NCBI GenBank assembly: GCA_049289295.1
Contig: JBATLL010000016.1
Coordinates: 1 to 64,000, forward strand
Reading direction: 5' to 3'
DNA: 64,000 nt
DNA from: BOKV01 sp049289295
GTDB taxonomy: Bacteria; Pseudomonadota; Alphaproteobacteria; Rhizobiales; Rhizobiaceae
The position numbers and the translations under genes are program-made. The notes below the pieces were generated by a model that saw only the letters and a list, made by a program, of their open reading frames with translations, was not told the DNA's origin and did not search any database. How positions within the stretch are numbered: the stretch's first letter is position 1; each line of letters begins with the position of its first letter. Positions 45,211-53,698 of the stretch are shown in pieces.

Positions 45211-45372
45211 CGTGTGTCATTCCAATAATGTTGAACCGCTTCGGAATTGTCGGGCGAATCCGGGCACTGCCGGTTGCTGCATTGGGGCGGCTGGACTCGG
45301 GGGCAAGCATCTGCTTAATGCCCCCGGACTTCATCATCTGTCCGGAATTGAGATGTGGCGCAGGAGATTTTG

Positions 45373-45864
45373 ATGGAACAGATTGAGCAGCTCAAGGCCA
45401 TGCGCGATGCGGCCCGCGAACGCATTCAGGCGCTCCCCGACTACCAGCTCATGACGAAGCTCAGCATTGTCATCGCGGAACTGGAAGAATCGTTCGGGAT
45501 TGTGTCCACGGATGGTGATGAGGAGGCCCCCGCAGGTGATGCGGAGGATGGGCAACCACTGGAAGTCGAGGCAATCGACGACATTGGCGAAATCGACGAG
45601 ATTGACGAAATCGAGGACATTGGCGAAATCGAGCTAGTCGAGGACGAGCCTGAAGAAGAGGCAGCCGAAGAAGAGCCCGTTGAGGACGTTGAGGCTGCAC
45701 TTTCCCAGATCGTCAGCGAGGCGAGGGAAGAATCGGGTGCTGGCGAAGAAGCCCAGGCTTCTGAAGCATCCGACGAAGTCTCCCAGCAGGAAGCCGACGA
45801 GGATGAAGCCATTCGTCAGGCCATGGAAGAACTCGAAGCGGACCTCGAAAACGTCAAGCTGTGA
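45373..45864 (+). CDS. Highly acidic conserved protein of unknown function
   Basis: A 163-residue protein with a clear N-terminal helical region (MEQIEQLKAMRDAARERIQA and LMTKLSIVIAELEESFG) followed by a very Asp/Glu-rich segment with short repeats (DDIGEIDEIDEIEDIGEIE, about residues 69-87) and a second acidic helix at the C-terminus. The N-terminus is the conserved part in Rhizobiales homologues as I recall. The ATG at 45373 has AGGAG before it. It could be an acidic chaperone, nucleic-acid mimic or scaffold; nothing decides this. Confidence 0.7.
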   Translation: MEQIEQLKAMRDAARERIQALPDYQLMTKLSIVIAELEESFGIVSTDGDEEAPAGDAEDGQPLEVEAIDDIGEIDEIDEIEDIGEIELVEDEPEEEAAEEEPVEDVEAALSQIVSEAREESGAGEEAQASEASDEVSQQEADEDEAIRQAMEELEADLENVKL

Positions 45865-45922
45865 GCATGAAATTCAGGGCCGCAGCCTGATCGGCTGCGG
45901 CTTTGTCATGTCCGCGCCCGCC

Positions 45923-46348
45923 TCAGGCTTCCAGCGCGGCGCGAATTTTCGCAGCATTCCCAGCAAGCTTTTCCGGTGCAGCCATGCTTGAAGCAGGCCG
46001 CGCCAGCGACACCCCGGCATGCCTCGGCAGGACATGCACATGCAGATGAAACACTTCCTGGTTTCCCGCCGCCTCATTGGCCTGGGTCACTGAAACACCG
46101 TCCGCGCTGAATGCCTTCATTGCCGCGCGCGCAATTTTCTGGGTCGTGCGTGCCACCGCTTCCAGCGATGCTGTGTCGACATCGAGAATGTTGCGGGCAG
46201 GCGACTTTGGAAGCACCAGGCAATGCCCGTCGCAGCGCGGGAAGATATCCATCAGCACTAAGGTCAGTTCATCTTCATAGACCTTGTGGCACGGCATCTC
46301 GCCCCGCAATATCCTGGCGAAGATGTTGTTTGGATCATAGCCGCTCAT
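45923..46348 (-). CDS. HIT family hydrolase (histidine triad)
   Basis: A 141-residue HIT protein. The triad HLHVHVLPR contains the catalytic histidines, and the N-terminal DPNNIFARILRGEMPCHKVYED is typical of bacterial HinT-like proteins, which hydrolyse nucleoside phosphoramidates. It converges on the acidic protein gene, 59 bp apart. Confidence 0.93.
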   Translation of the reverse strand: MSGYDPNNIFARILRGEMPCHKVYEDELTLVLMDIFPRCDGHCLVLPKSPARNILDVDTASLEAVARTTQKIARAAMKAFSADGVSVTQANEAAGNQEVFHLHVHVLPRHAGVSLARPASSMAAPEKLAGNAAKIRAALEA

Positions 46349-46423
46349 TGATCGCCTTTCCCAATGTTTTCAATGAATTGCACACAAGAGTAGAATCACT
46401 TTGGCAAACCGGCAAGACCGCCA

Positions 46424-47605
46424 TCATTCGTTCTTCCGGAAGGGAGCATGGGCCTTGAGTGCAGCCTGTTCCATCGCCACATGGTCGCGTTCCTCGTTGA
46501 GATAGGCTTCCACCGCCCGGCGTAGGCCCGGATGGGCAATCCAGTGCGCGGAGCGGGTCAGAACTGGCACATAGCCGCGCGCCAGCTTGTGCGCGCCCTG
46601 TGCACCGGCTTCGACCCGAGAAAGGCCATGGCTGATCGCATATTCGATCGCCTGGTAGTAACAGATCTCGAAATGCAGGAACGGATGGTCTTCCTTGCAG
46701 CCCCAGTGGCGGCCATAGAGCGTATCGCCGGATATGAAATTGATGGCACCGGCAACATGTTCGCCATTGCGCCTCGCCATGATCAGCACGATGCGCTGCG
46801 CCATGCGCTCACCGATCAGCGAATAGAATTCCCGCGTCAGGTAGGGCCGACCCCATTTGCGCGATCCCGTGTCCATGTAGAATTCGAAGAACCGGTCCCA
46901 GACTGCCTCGTTGAGATCGGAACCGGTGATCCAGTCCACTTCAATGCCGCTTTCGCCCAGCGCTGTCTCGCGCTCCTTGCGGATATTCTTGCGCTTGCGC
47001 GATGACAGGCCCTGCAGGAATTCCTCGAAACTGGCATAGCCCTGATTTTGCCAGTGAAACTGTTGGTCGGTCCGTTGCAGGAACCCGGCCTCGGCCGCCG
47101 TTTCCCATTCCCGCTGTTCCATGAAGGTGATGTGAACCGACGACGCCTCATGGCGCTCCGCCAGCATCTTTGCGCCTGTAAGCAGGGCCGCCTGGTAGCG
47201 CGCCTGATCGGCATCGGGCAGGGTAAGCAGCCTCGGCCCGGTCGCAGGCGTGAAGGGCACGCTGCACTGGAGCTTGGGATAATAGCGCCCACCGGCGCGC
47301 TCCAATGCATCCGCCCAGCCATGATCGAAAACATATTCGCCCTGCGAATGGTTCTTCAGGTAGGCGGGCAGGGCGCCCACCAGCGCGCCGCCTGCATCTT
47401 CCAGCAGCAGGTGCTGGGCAAGCCAGCCCGTGCGCGCGGTCGCAGACCCGCTATCTTCAAGCGATGACAGAAAGGCATGGGAGACAAAGGGATTGCCCTT
47501 CGCCGTCGCACGATCCTGCCCGGCAAGGCGATCCCAGACCTCGGGGTCCGCCTCGTTGATGCTTGAGGCAACCCTGATTTTCAGTTCCTGCTTGTCACTG
47601 CTCAC
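46424..47605 (-). CDS. GNAT/FemAB-like acyltransferase (COG3146)
   Basis: A 393-residue protein of the family that pairs a GNAT fold with FemAB-like peptidoglycan-related enzymes. Diagnostic stretches are NPFVSHAFLSSLEDSGSA, FLQGLSSRKRKNIRKERE, GAINFISGDTLYGRHWGC and FEICYYQAIEYAISHGL. Substrate unknown. Located 75 bp upstream of the HIT gene in the same direction, possibly co-transcribed. Confidence 0.85.
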   Translation of the reverse strand: MSSDKQELKIRVASSINEADPEVWDRLAGQDRATAKGNPFVSHAFLSSLEDSGSATARTGWLAQHLLLEDAGGALVGALPAYLKNHSQGEYVFDHGWADALERAGGRYYPKLQCSVPFTPATGPRLLTLPDADQARYQAALLTGAKMLAERHEASSVHITFMEQREWETAAEAGFLQRTDQQFHWQNQGYASFEEFLQGLSSRKRKNIRKERETALGESGIEVDWITGSDLNEAVWDRFFEFYMDTGSRKWGRPYLTREFYSLIGERMAQRIVLIMARRNGEHVAGAINFISGDTLYGRHWGCKEDHPFLHFEICYYQAIEYAISHGLSRVEAGAQGAHKLARGYVPVLTRSAHWIAHPGLRRAVEAYLNEERDHVAMEQAALKAHAPFRKNE

Positions 47606-47640
47606 GGATTACACGCATTTCCCGGTCAAAAGGGGCAGCC

Positions 47641-48393
47641 TTACCCGCCATCCCGCGGGTCAAAGCCCTCGAAGGTGATCTGGTCCGCAAACATGGCGCT
47701 TTTCCGTGCGTCTGCCGGGCTGCGGATCGTCCAGGTGATGACCGGGCGCCCGCTCTTGCGGAATTCTTCGACAAATCGGCAGGGCAGATCCGATATTCCG
47801 TAGGATACGAAATCTATTCCCGCGCGACCGGCAAGCGCCTCATGCACCGCGAACAGGCTGTCATCGCCCTCCGCCGTCAGGCCGACAGCCAAGTCCGGCA
47901 TTAGCCTGCGCGCATCTTCGACAAGCCAGTGATCAAAGGACATGACGCCAACCTGGCCCCGATAGGTGGCAAGCTCTGCCGCCACCGCCTCGACAAAACC
48001 GGCATCACCATCCTTGCGGCCCTTGAGTTCAAGCACCAGCGGCACGCGCCCATCCACCAGTTCAAGCAACTGGCGCAGTGTTGGCACCCTGTCCGCGCTG
48101 CCGCCAATGGAAATGCGGCCAAGTTCGCTGGCAGTGCGTGCGCGCATGTCGCCCTTTTCCGCCGTCAGCCGTTCAAGCGTATCGTCGTGAAATACCATGA
48201 CGGTACCGTCCGCTGCCGGATGCAGGTCCACCTCGATGCCGAAGCCGCGCTCGGCAGCGCGCCGTGCAGCAGACAGCGTGTTTTCATAAATCCCGTTTGC
48301 CTTGTCATGCAGGCCGCGATGGGCAATTGGCACGGATGCAATCCAGCCCGCTAGTCCCTTGAATTGTGTTCCGCCAGCCGCTTCGCCATTCAT
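47641..48393 (-). CDS. Glycerophosphodiester phosphodiesterase
   Basis: A 250-residue cytosolic GDPD that cleaves deacylated phospholipids to glycerol-3-phosphate. The catalytic motifs are AHRGLHDKANGIYENTLSA with the general-acid His, and EVDLHPAADGTVMVFHDDTL with the metal ligands. The ATG at 48393 follows GGAGTGGCACG; a longer frame from 48480 is unlikely. Codirectional with the acyltransferase 35 bp on. Confidence 0.92.
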   Translation of the reverse strand: MNGEAAGGTQFKGLAGWIASVPIAHRGLHDKANGIYENTLSAARRAAERGFGIEVDLHPAADGTVMVFHDDTLERLTAEKGDMRARTASELGRISIGGSADRVPTLRQLLELVDGRVPLVLELKGRKDGDAGFVEAVAAELATYRGQVGVMSFDHWLVEDARRLMPDLAVGLTAEGDDSLFAVHEALAGRAGIDFVSYGISDLPCRFVEEFRKSGRPVITWTIRSPADARKSAMFADQITFEGFDPRDGG

Positions 48394-48547
48394 CGTGCCA
48401 CTCCATTCGCCTGCAGCGAGACAATCAGGGAAATGCGTGCCTTGCAAGGGAAACAGGCAGGCCCTTGCGCGCATCCACATTTTGCCACATCGTCATAATA
48501 ATCAGCACTTCCGCGAGCGAAATGTCGCTCCCATTCGAAAGAAGCCC

Positions 48548-49399
48548 ATGCACACAATCGAGTTCAGGCAATTTGCCATCGCCTCAATGGCCTGCCTGCT
48601 TGCGCCGACCAACGCCTATTCGCTTGGATTTGAAATCCTGGCGCCTCACCGCGCAGTCTACGATCTCAAGCTGATGGATGCTTCCGAACGCTCCGGCATC
48701 GATGCAGTCGTGGGGCGGATCGTCTATGAGGTCACCGGCAACGAATGCGACGGCATGTCCGTGCGCTATCGGTTCGTGACATCGATCACCGCCAGCGGCG
48801 AAAGCTACAAGACCGACCAGCAGACCTCGACCTTCGAAAGCCCGGACGGCAAGGAATTCACCTTTGTAACCAAGTCGTTCGTGGATGAGAGACCGGAATC
48901 GGTCGTGCGCGGGACAGCGATTCGCACCTCGGACGGCGTCAAGGTCGATCTCGTCGAACCCCAGGAACGTGAACTGGAACTGCCATCGGCGATCTTCCTG
49001 TCCACCCACCTCATCGACATCATCAAGGCAGGCCAGGCCAAGGAACGGTTTCTCCGGCGCGATATTTTCGACGGCTCGGACCAGGCTGACGAAGTTGTGG
49101 CGAGTTCGACCGTGATCGGCGATGCCCGCATTGTGCACAAGCCCTACGAGGGTGAGACGGTTTCCGCACTTGGAGCGCTGGAAGGCCGCGAAGCATGGCC
49201 CGTGACGATTTCCTATTACGACCGTGCCACCGGCAACAGCGCCGAATCGCTGCCGGTCTATGAGGCATCCTTCCTGCTCTATCCCGATGGTGTGACCCGC
49301 AATCTGACCATGCGCTATCCCGACTATGCGCTGGAAGGCGAAATCTCTTCGCTAGAGCTTTTCGAGCAAACCCCGTGCAAGTCCGGCGGCAAGCAATAG
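48548..49399 (+). CDS. eipB: Cell envelope integrity protein EipB (DUF1849)
   Basis: A 283-residue periplasmic protein with a signal peptide (to about residue 25) and the DUF1849 beta-barrel-like core starting LAPHRAVYDLKLMD. Cys67 (GNECDG) and Cys277 (TPCKSG) match the disulfide pair known in Brucella EipB (Cys69-Cys278). In Brucella it supports envelope integrity with the TPR protein TtpA. ATG 48548 gives the signal peptide; the upstream frame from 48302 is rejected. Confidence 0.9.
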   Translation: MHTIEFRQFAIASMACLLAPTNAYSLGFEILAPHRAVYDLKLMDASERSGIDAVVGRIVYEVTGNECDGMSVRYRFVTSITASGESYKTDQQTSTFESPDGKEFTFVTKSFVDERPESVVRGTAIRTSDGVKVDLVEPQERELELPSAIFLSTHLIDIIKAGQAKERFLRRDIFDGSDQADEVVASSTVIGDARIVHKPYEGETVSALGALEGREAWPVTISYYDRATGNSAESLPVYEASFLLYPDGVTRNLTMRYPDYALEGEISSLELFEQTPCKSGGKQ

Positions 49400-49423
49400 G
49401 CAGTCACGAACAGGTCTTTTCCG

Positions 49424-50734
49424 TCATTCCTTCTCGTCTTTCCTGCGAGTGGTGGAAAAGGTAAGGCCCAGCTCGACAGCGCCCTTGCCGAAACGCCCAC
49501 GCACCTTGTCCATCGCGCGTTCCGCCTGCGCGCGCCGCATTGCCTGCTCATCGACGAGATCGTCAGGATCTGCCGTCTCGTCGGATCGAAGCGTTGAAAC
49601 GCCGATGCCGATCAGGCGAAAACGCGTGCCATCAATCTCGCGTTCCATCATTTCCAGTCCAGCCCGATAGATACGGTCTGCCAGCTGGGTTGGCTCGGGC
49701 AGGGCGCGGTTGCGGGTTCGTGCCTTGAAGTCGGAAGTCTTCATTTTCAACACGATCGTCTGGCCGGCGAGATGCTGGTGCTTGAGCCGCGCGGACACCT
49801 TCTCGCTCAGGTTTCGCAGAATGGGGGCAAGTTTCGCCCGATCGCTGATGTCGGCGTTGAAGGTTGTTTCAGAACTGATGCTCTTGGCCGCGCCGTCCGC
49901 CTCTATCGTTCGTTCATCCAGCCCCCTGGACAGGCGCGACAGGCGCAAGCCCATCGAGCCATAGCGCCGCGCCAGTTCGCGTTCCTCCATGTCCTGCACT
50001 TCCGCTATGCCCGTGATGCCGTCATCGGCAAGCATCTTCTGTGTAACCTTGCCCACACCCCAGATGAGCGACACCGGCTGGCCACGCAGGAATTCGAGCG
50101 CCTCTGCTTTGCCAATCACCGAAAAGCCTCTTGGCTTCTCGAAATCCGAGGCGACCTTGGCCAGGAATTTGCAGTAGGAAAGCCCAACCGAAACAGTGAG
50201 TTGCAACTCGTTCTCGATTCTCTTTGCGAGGCGAGCGAGGACGAGCGCAGCCGATGCCTTGTGCAGCCTTTCAGTGCCACGCAGATCGAGAAACGCTTCG
50301 TCGATGGACAGCGGCTCAACACTGGGCGTGATCTCCTGCATCATCCGGCGTATTTCGCGGCCAACAGAGGCGTATTTCTCCATGTTGGGCTTGATGACGA
50401 CGGCGTCAGGACATGCCTCCAGCGCCTTGAACATCGGCATGGCGGAACGCACGCCGCGAATGCGCGCGATGTAGCAGGCCGTCGAAACCACGCCGCGATG
50501 CCCGCCGCCCACAATCACCGGCTTGTTGGCCAGCTCGGGATTGTCCCGTTTTTCCACGGACGCATAAAAGGCGTCACAGTCGATATGGGCTATGCCCAGG
50601 CTGTGCAGTTCGTCATGGCGCGCGATGCGGGGGCCGCCGCAACTGCGGCAGCGCTTGCTCCCGACAGGGACAGCACTCATGCAGTCGCGACAGAAAGGGC
50701 CGTTCAAACGCTGCGCTTGCGCGTCACTCGCCAT
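49424..50734 (-). CDS. dinB: DNA polymerase IV with N-terminal zinc-ribbon-like extension
   Basis: A 436-residue Y-family translesion polymerase. Metal-binding motifs are HIDCDAFYASVEKRD and SIDEAFLDLRG; GVGKVTQKML marks the thumb/HhH part. Before the palm is an added CRDC-x(11)-CRSC region (residues about 15-33) that looks like a zinc ribbon and is found in a rhizobial DinB subgroup. The C-terminal beta-clamp motif is not obvious. Its start overlaps the DUF3572 gene by 11 bp. Confidence 0.93.
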   Translation of the reverse strand: MASDAQAQRLNGPFCRDCMSAVPVGSKRCRSCGGPRIARHDELHSLGIAHIDCDAFYASVEKRDNPELANKPVIVGGGHRGVVSTACYIARIRGVRSAMPMFKALEACPDAVVIKPNMEKYASVGREIRRMMQEITPSVEPLSIDEAFLDLRGTERLHKASAALVLARLAKRIENELQLTVSVGLSYCKFLAKVASDFEKPRGFSVIGKAEALEFLRGQPVSLIWGVGKVTQKMLADDGITGIAEVQDMEERELARRYGSMGLRLSRLSRGLDERTIEADGAAKSISSETTFNADISDRAKLAPILRNLSEKVSARLKHQHLAGQTIVLKMKTSDFKARTRNRALPEPTQLADRIYRAGLEMMEREIDGTRFRLIGIGVSTLRSDETADPDDLVDEQAMRRAQAERAMDKVRGRFGKGAVELGLTFSTTRRKDEKE

Positions 50735-50996
50735 GATCCTGCCTCGAAAGACAGTTTCGCGCGATCATCACGTCGCCAGGGTCGCAGCCCGCATTGGCCG
50801 AAAAGGCGAGGAGCGTTGTCTCGTCGCTGAGGAAGAAATCGAGCACACCGGACAGGAAATCGGGGGAAGTGGCCGAAAGGCGCAGGTCATCCAGCGCCAC
50901 GCCGCTCAGCGCCAGGAACCGGTCAAGCTGTTCCGCATCGCCTGCAAGATACTGCAGGCCGCGTATGGCCAGCATTTCCGCCGCTTCTCGGTTCAT
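50724..50996 (-). CDS. DUF3572 family protein
   Basis: A 90-residue protein matching DUF3572: NREAAEMLAIRGLQYLAGD at the N-terminus, LSGVALDDLRLSATSPDFLSGVLDFFL in the middle. Function unknown. The ATG at 50996 follows GGAA; it overlaps the dinB start by 11 bp, so it may be involved in translesion synthesis or DNA repair, or merely share transcription. Confidence 0.82.
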   Translation of the reverse strand: MNREAAEMLAIRGLQYLAGDAEQLDRFLALSGVALDDLRLSATSPDFLSGVLDFFLSDETTLLAFSANAGCDPGDVMIARNCLSRQDHGE

Positions 50997-51139
50997 CGGT
51001 TTCCGGCGCGCCAGTCGCGCGTCCCTGGCAAAGTCGCAATGTTTGCGTTTCGTCAACACTATTGGACTAGAAACGGGTGAGGGACAAATGAAAACAGAGC
51101 CGGACGCACCGCGAAAATGTGCACGGCGGGGATTTGCGT

Positions 51140-51511
51140 ATGGCGAAGAAGGTCATGATTGTTGAGGACAATGAACTCAACATGAAGCTGTTCAATGACT
51201 TGCTGGAAGCCAATGGCTACGAAACCATCAAGACGCGGGACGGAATGGAAGCGCTCGATCTGGCGCGCCAGCACCGTCCAAATCTGATTCTCATGGACAT
51301 CCAGTTGCCGGAAGTTTCTGGCCTGGAAGTCACGAAATGGCTGAAGGAAGACGATGAACTGCATTCGATTCCGGTAATAGCCGTTACCGCATTCGCCATG
51401 AAGGGCGATGAAGAACGCATCCGGCAGGGGGGATGTGAAGCCTATATTTCGAAACCCATTAGTGTAGCCAAGTTTATTGAGACCATTCGGTCATTCCTTG
51501 GAGACGCGTAG
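51140..51511 (+). CDS. divK: Single-domain response regulator DivK
   Basis: A 123-residue receiver-only protein. Phospho-acceptor Asp53 (ILMDIQLPEVSG), acidic pair ED9-10, Thr and Lys105 (YISKPIS) complete the receiver. DivK, phosphorylated by DivJ and dephosphorylated by PleC, controls CtrA via CckA. The ATG at 51140 follows GGGGATTTGCGT. It lies 15 bp before pleD, the same pairing as in Caulobacter. Confidence 0.95.
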   Translation: MAKKVMIVEDNELNMKLFNDLLEANGYETIKTRDGMEALDLARQHRPNLILMDIQLPEVSGLEVTKWLKEDDELHSIPVIAVTAFAMKGDEERIRQGGCEAYISKPISVAKFIETIRSFLGDA

Positions 51512-51526
51512 TCCGGAGTAAACGAG

Positions 51527-52903
51527 TTGACTGCCCGCATCCTCGTTGTTGACGACATCCATGCCAATGTGAAGCTGCTCGAAGCGCGGCTCATGGCTGA
51601 GTATTTCCAGGTGCTCACGGCCTATAATGGTCGCGATGCGCTTTCGCTTTGCGAAAATGGCCAGTGCGATCTTGTCCTGCTCGATGTCATGATGCCGGAA
51701 ATGGACGGGTTCGAAGTTTGCCGTCGCCTCAAGGAAAACCCGAAGACAACCCATCTGCCCGTCGTCATGGTCACCGCACTCGACCAGCCCGAAGACAGGG
51801 TGAAGGGTCTTGAGGCCGGTGCCGACGATTTCCTCACCAAGCCGGTCAATGACCTGGCGCTGGTCACGCGCGTCAAGAGCCTGGTGCGTCTCAAGATGCT
51901 GACCGACGAACTGCGCCTGCGCGCCACAACCGGTCGCGATATTGGTGTCGAGCAGCTCTTCAACATGTCGGAAACGGCAGAACTCAGCCGCAAGGGCAAG
52001 ATCCTGATCGTCGATGACCGCGTGTCATCCTATGAGCGGATCGTGAAATTCCTTTCGAGCGAACATTCCGTGGTCGTGGTCACAAACCCCCAGGAGGCAC
52101 TGTTCCGAGCTGCCGATGAGGAGTTTGACGCGGCTGTCATCTCGATGGGCCTTTCGGACTTCGATGCTTTGCGCCTTTGTTCCCAGCTGCGATCGCTGGA
52201 ACGCACGCGCATGCTGCCCATTCTCATCATTTCGGATTCCGAGCAGGAAGGGGCCGTCATTCGTGGTCTCGAACTCGGCGTCAACGACTATATCCGCCGC
52301 CCGATCGACCGCAACGAGATGCTCGCCAGGGTGCGTACCCAGGTCAAGCGCAAGCGCTACAACGAGAAGCTGCGCGATTCGGTGCAGGCCACGATTGAGA
52401 TGGCAGTGACCGATGGCCTGACCGGCTTGCACAACAGACGCTATCTCGACAGCCATCTGTCGGGCCTGTTCGACAAGGCGCTCGGCCGCGACAAGCCGCT
52501 CTCGCTGATCATTTGCGACATCGACCACTTCAAGCGGGTCAATGATGACTATGGCCATGACGTTGGCGATGAGGTCATCCGCGAATTCTCCGCCCGCATC
52601 CGCAAGAATGTCCGCAACATCGATCTTGCCTGCCGTTATGGCGGTGAGGAATTCGTCATCGTGATGCCGGACACCGACATCGCGCTGGCACGTGTAGTTG
52701 CAGAACGTATCCGCGCTGAAGTTGCCAATCACCCCTTCATCGTTTCCGAAGGGCGCAATCAATTGCCCGTGACGGTGAGCCTTGGCGTTTCGACCATCGA
52801 AAAGACCGGCGATGCGCCGGAAAAGATGCTCAAGCGCGCCGATGTCGCCCTCTACAATGCCAAGCGCGGCGGTCGTAACCAGGTGATGGTCGAAGCCGCC
52901 TGA
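51527..52903 (+). CDS. pleD: Response regulator/diguanylate cyclase PleD
   Basis: A 458-residue REC-REC-GGDEF protein that makes c-di-GMP. REC1 has phospho-acceptor Asp53 (LLDVMMPEMD). In REC2 the acceptor position is Ser206 (AVISMGLSD), so it serves as an adaptor, as in Caulobacter PleD. The active site is GGEEF (372-376) and the inhibitory site RNID (RxxD) is at 363-366, the same spacing as Caulobacter. Start codon is TTG at 51527, with GGAG at 51515-51518. Confidence 0.96.
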   Translation: MTARILVVDDIHANVKLLEARLMAEYFQVLTAYNGRDALSLCENGQCDLVLLDVMMPEMDGFEVCRRLKENPKTTHLPVVMVTALDQPEDRVKGLEAGADDFLTKPVNDLALVTRVKSLVRLKMLTDELRLRATTGRDIGVEQLFNMSETAELSRKGKILIVDDRVSSYERIVKFLSSEHSVVVVTNPQEALFRAADEEFDAAVISMGLSDFDALRLCSQLRSLERTRMLPILIISDSEQEGAVIRGLELGVNDYIRRPIDRNEMLARVRTQVKRKRYNEKLRDSVQATIEMAVTDGLTGLHNRRYLDSHLSGLFDKALGRDKPLSLIICDIDHFKRVNDDYGHDVGDEVIREFSARIRKNVRNIDLACRYGGEEFVIVMPDTDIALARVVAERIRAEVANHPFIVSEGRNQLPVTVSLGVSTIEKTGDAPEKMLKRADVALYNAKRGGRNQVMVEAA

Positions 52904-53093
52904 GAGTGCAACCAGCCCGGCTCCACGCCCTTGTCGCGGTGGACATTAACCGCACCGGCTAACCAATTTCGCATTCCACAGCCGATCTTGGTTAGCAATT
53001 GGTTGATTATTCCTGAAATCTGCGCCAGATTTGGAGCCACGTGACGGCAGCAACGCCATCTTGGCAATACGCGTCCGCACGTCCAATGGAAAA

Positions 53094-53207
53094 CCCTACG
53101 GAGTGCTCAGGTCCGCCGCATCTCCTGGGTCCGTGGGGTGTGTCGGCTGGTTGATGGCATTTATGGCCTCCTCGTACCATGGCCATTAAACCAGCCGACC
53201 CCTTTTT
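53094..53207 (+). ncRNA. Candidate small RNA with two strong hairpins
   Basis: Hairpin 1: CCCTACGGA (53094-53102) pairs with TCCGTGGGG (53130-53138, one G-T), and after a 3-nt bulge CTCAGG (106-111) with CCTGGG (124-129), loop TCCGCCGCATCT. Hairpin 2: GTCGGCTGGTT...ATGGC (53142-53158) pairs with GCCAT...AACCAGCCGAC (53182-53199), followed by TTTTT at 53203-53207. Both loops contain pyrimidine-rich, Shine-Dalgarno-complementary stretches (TCTCCT, CCTCCTCG), typical of trans-acting alphaproteobacterial sRNAs. No SRP or clear 6S motifs. No good promoter is evident, so the 5-prime end is a guess. Confidence 0.6.
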
Positions 53208-53278
53208 CACCTTTGCCCCCTGACATTCAGCAAAATCCGGAATCCTTTGGCCTGATCGCAACTGGCCTCGTTCGGGTA

Positions 53279-53310
53279 ATAAAAAAGCCGTCCGGTCGCC
53301 CGGACGGCTT
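53279..53310 (-). terminator. Intrinsic terminator of rpmG
   Basis: Read on the minus strand, AAGCCGTCCGG pairs with CCGGACGGCTT around a 4-nt loop (53285-53310) and is followed by a T-run (complement of AAAAAA at 53281-53286). It lies 24 bp beyond the rpmG stop. Confidence 0.92.
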
Positions 53311-53333
53311 AAGAAAACCAGAGTAGCGGCTGC

Positions 53334-53501
53334 TTACTTGATCTTCGTTTCCTTGAAGTCGACATGCTTCTTGGCAACCGGATCATATTTCCGCTTTGTC
53401 ATTTTCTCGGTCATCGTGCGGCTGTTCTTCTTGGTGACGTAGAAGAAGCCGGTATCGGCAGTGCTTTCGAGCTTGATCTTGATGGTGGTGGCCTTGGCCA
53501 T
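53334..53501 (-). CDS. rpmG: 50S ribosomal protein L33
   Basis: A 55-residue L33: MAKATTIKIKLESTADTGFF, YVTKKNSRTMTEKMTKRKYD, PVAKKHVDFKETKIK. It lacks the CxxC pairs, so it is the zinc-free form. Start at ATG 53501; an ATG at 53510 would add three residues. It has its own terminator and may be transcribed with the genes upstream or alone. Confidence 0.95.
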   Translation of the reverse strand: MAKATTIKIKLESTADTGFFYVTKKNSRTMTEKMTKRKYDPVAKKHVDFKETKIK

Positions 53502-53698
53502 GATACTCATCCTGCGCTATGGGCAGCGGATATACGGTTCCGCGCCTCGGTGGAAATCCCGTTCTGTCTGGCTTTGCCCGCAATGCTCATCTGGTGAGCT
53601 GTACGGAATTATCCATAACAAACAGGGCCGCAAACGCGGCCCGCAACTGGGCGGCAAACTACTCATGGCGCGGCGAAAGTCAAGGCCCGTGCAGCCGT

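Larger units (their letters stand above)
52904..53333. other. 430-bp stretch without a protein gene
   Basis: It contains a 9-bp inverted repeat just behind pleD (GCTAACCAA 52958-52966, TTGGTTAGC 52988-52996), the candidate small RNA at 53094-53207 and the rpmG terminator. No convincing protein reading frame. Confidence 0.6.

Noticed and set aside
49772..50830. 352-codon plus-strand frame opposite dinB and DUF3572
   Set aside because: Antisense shadow of dinB and DUF3572, with no domain.
53094..53207. Identity as SRP (4.5S) RNA or 6S RNA
   Set aside because: The tip GGTCAGGTCCG is only partly imitated (CTCAGGTCCG), the GGAAGCAGCC loop is missing, and the open double-stranded bubble of 6S is not present.
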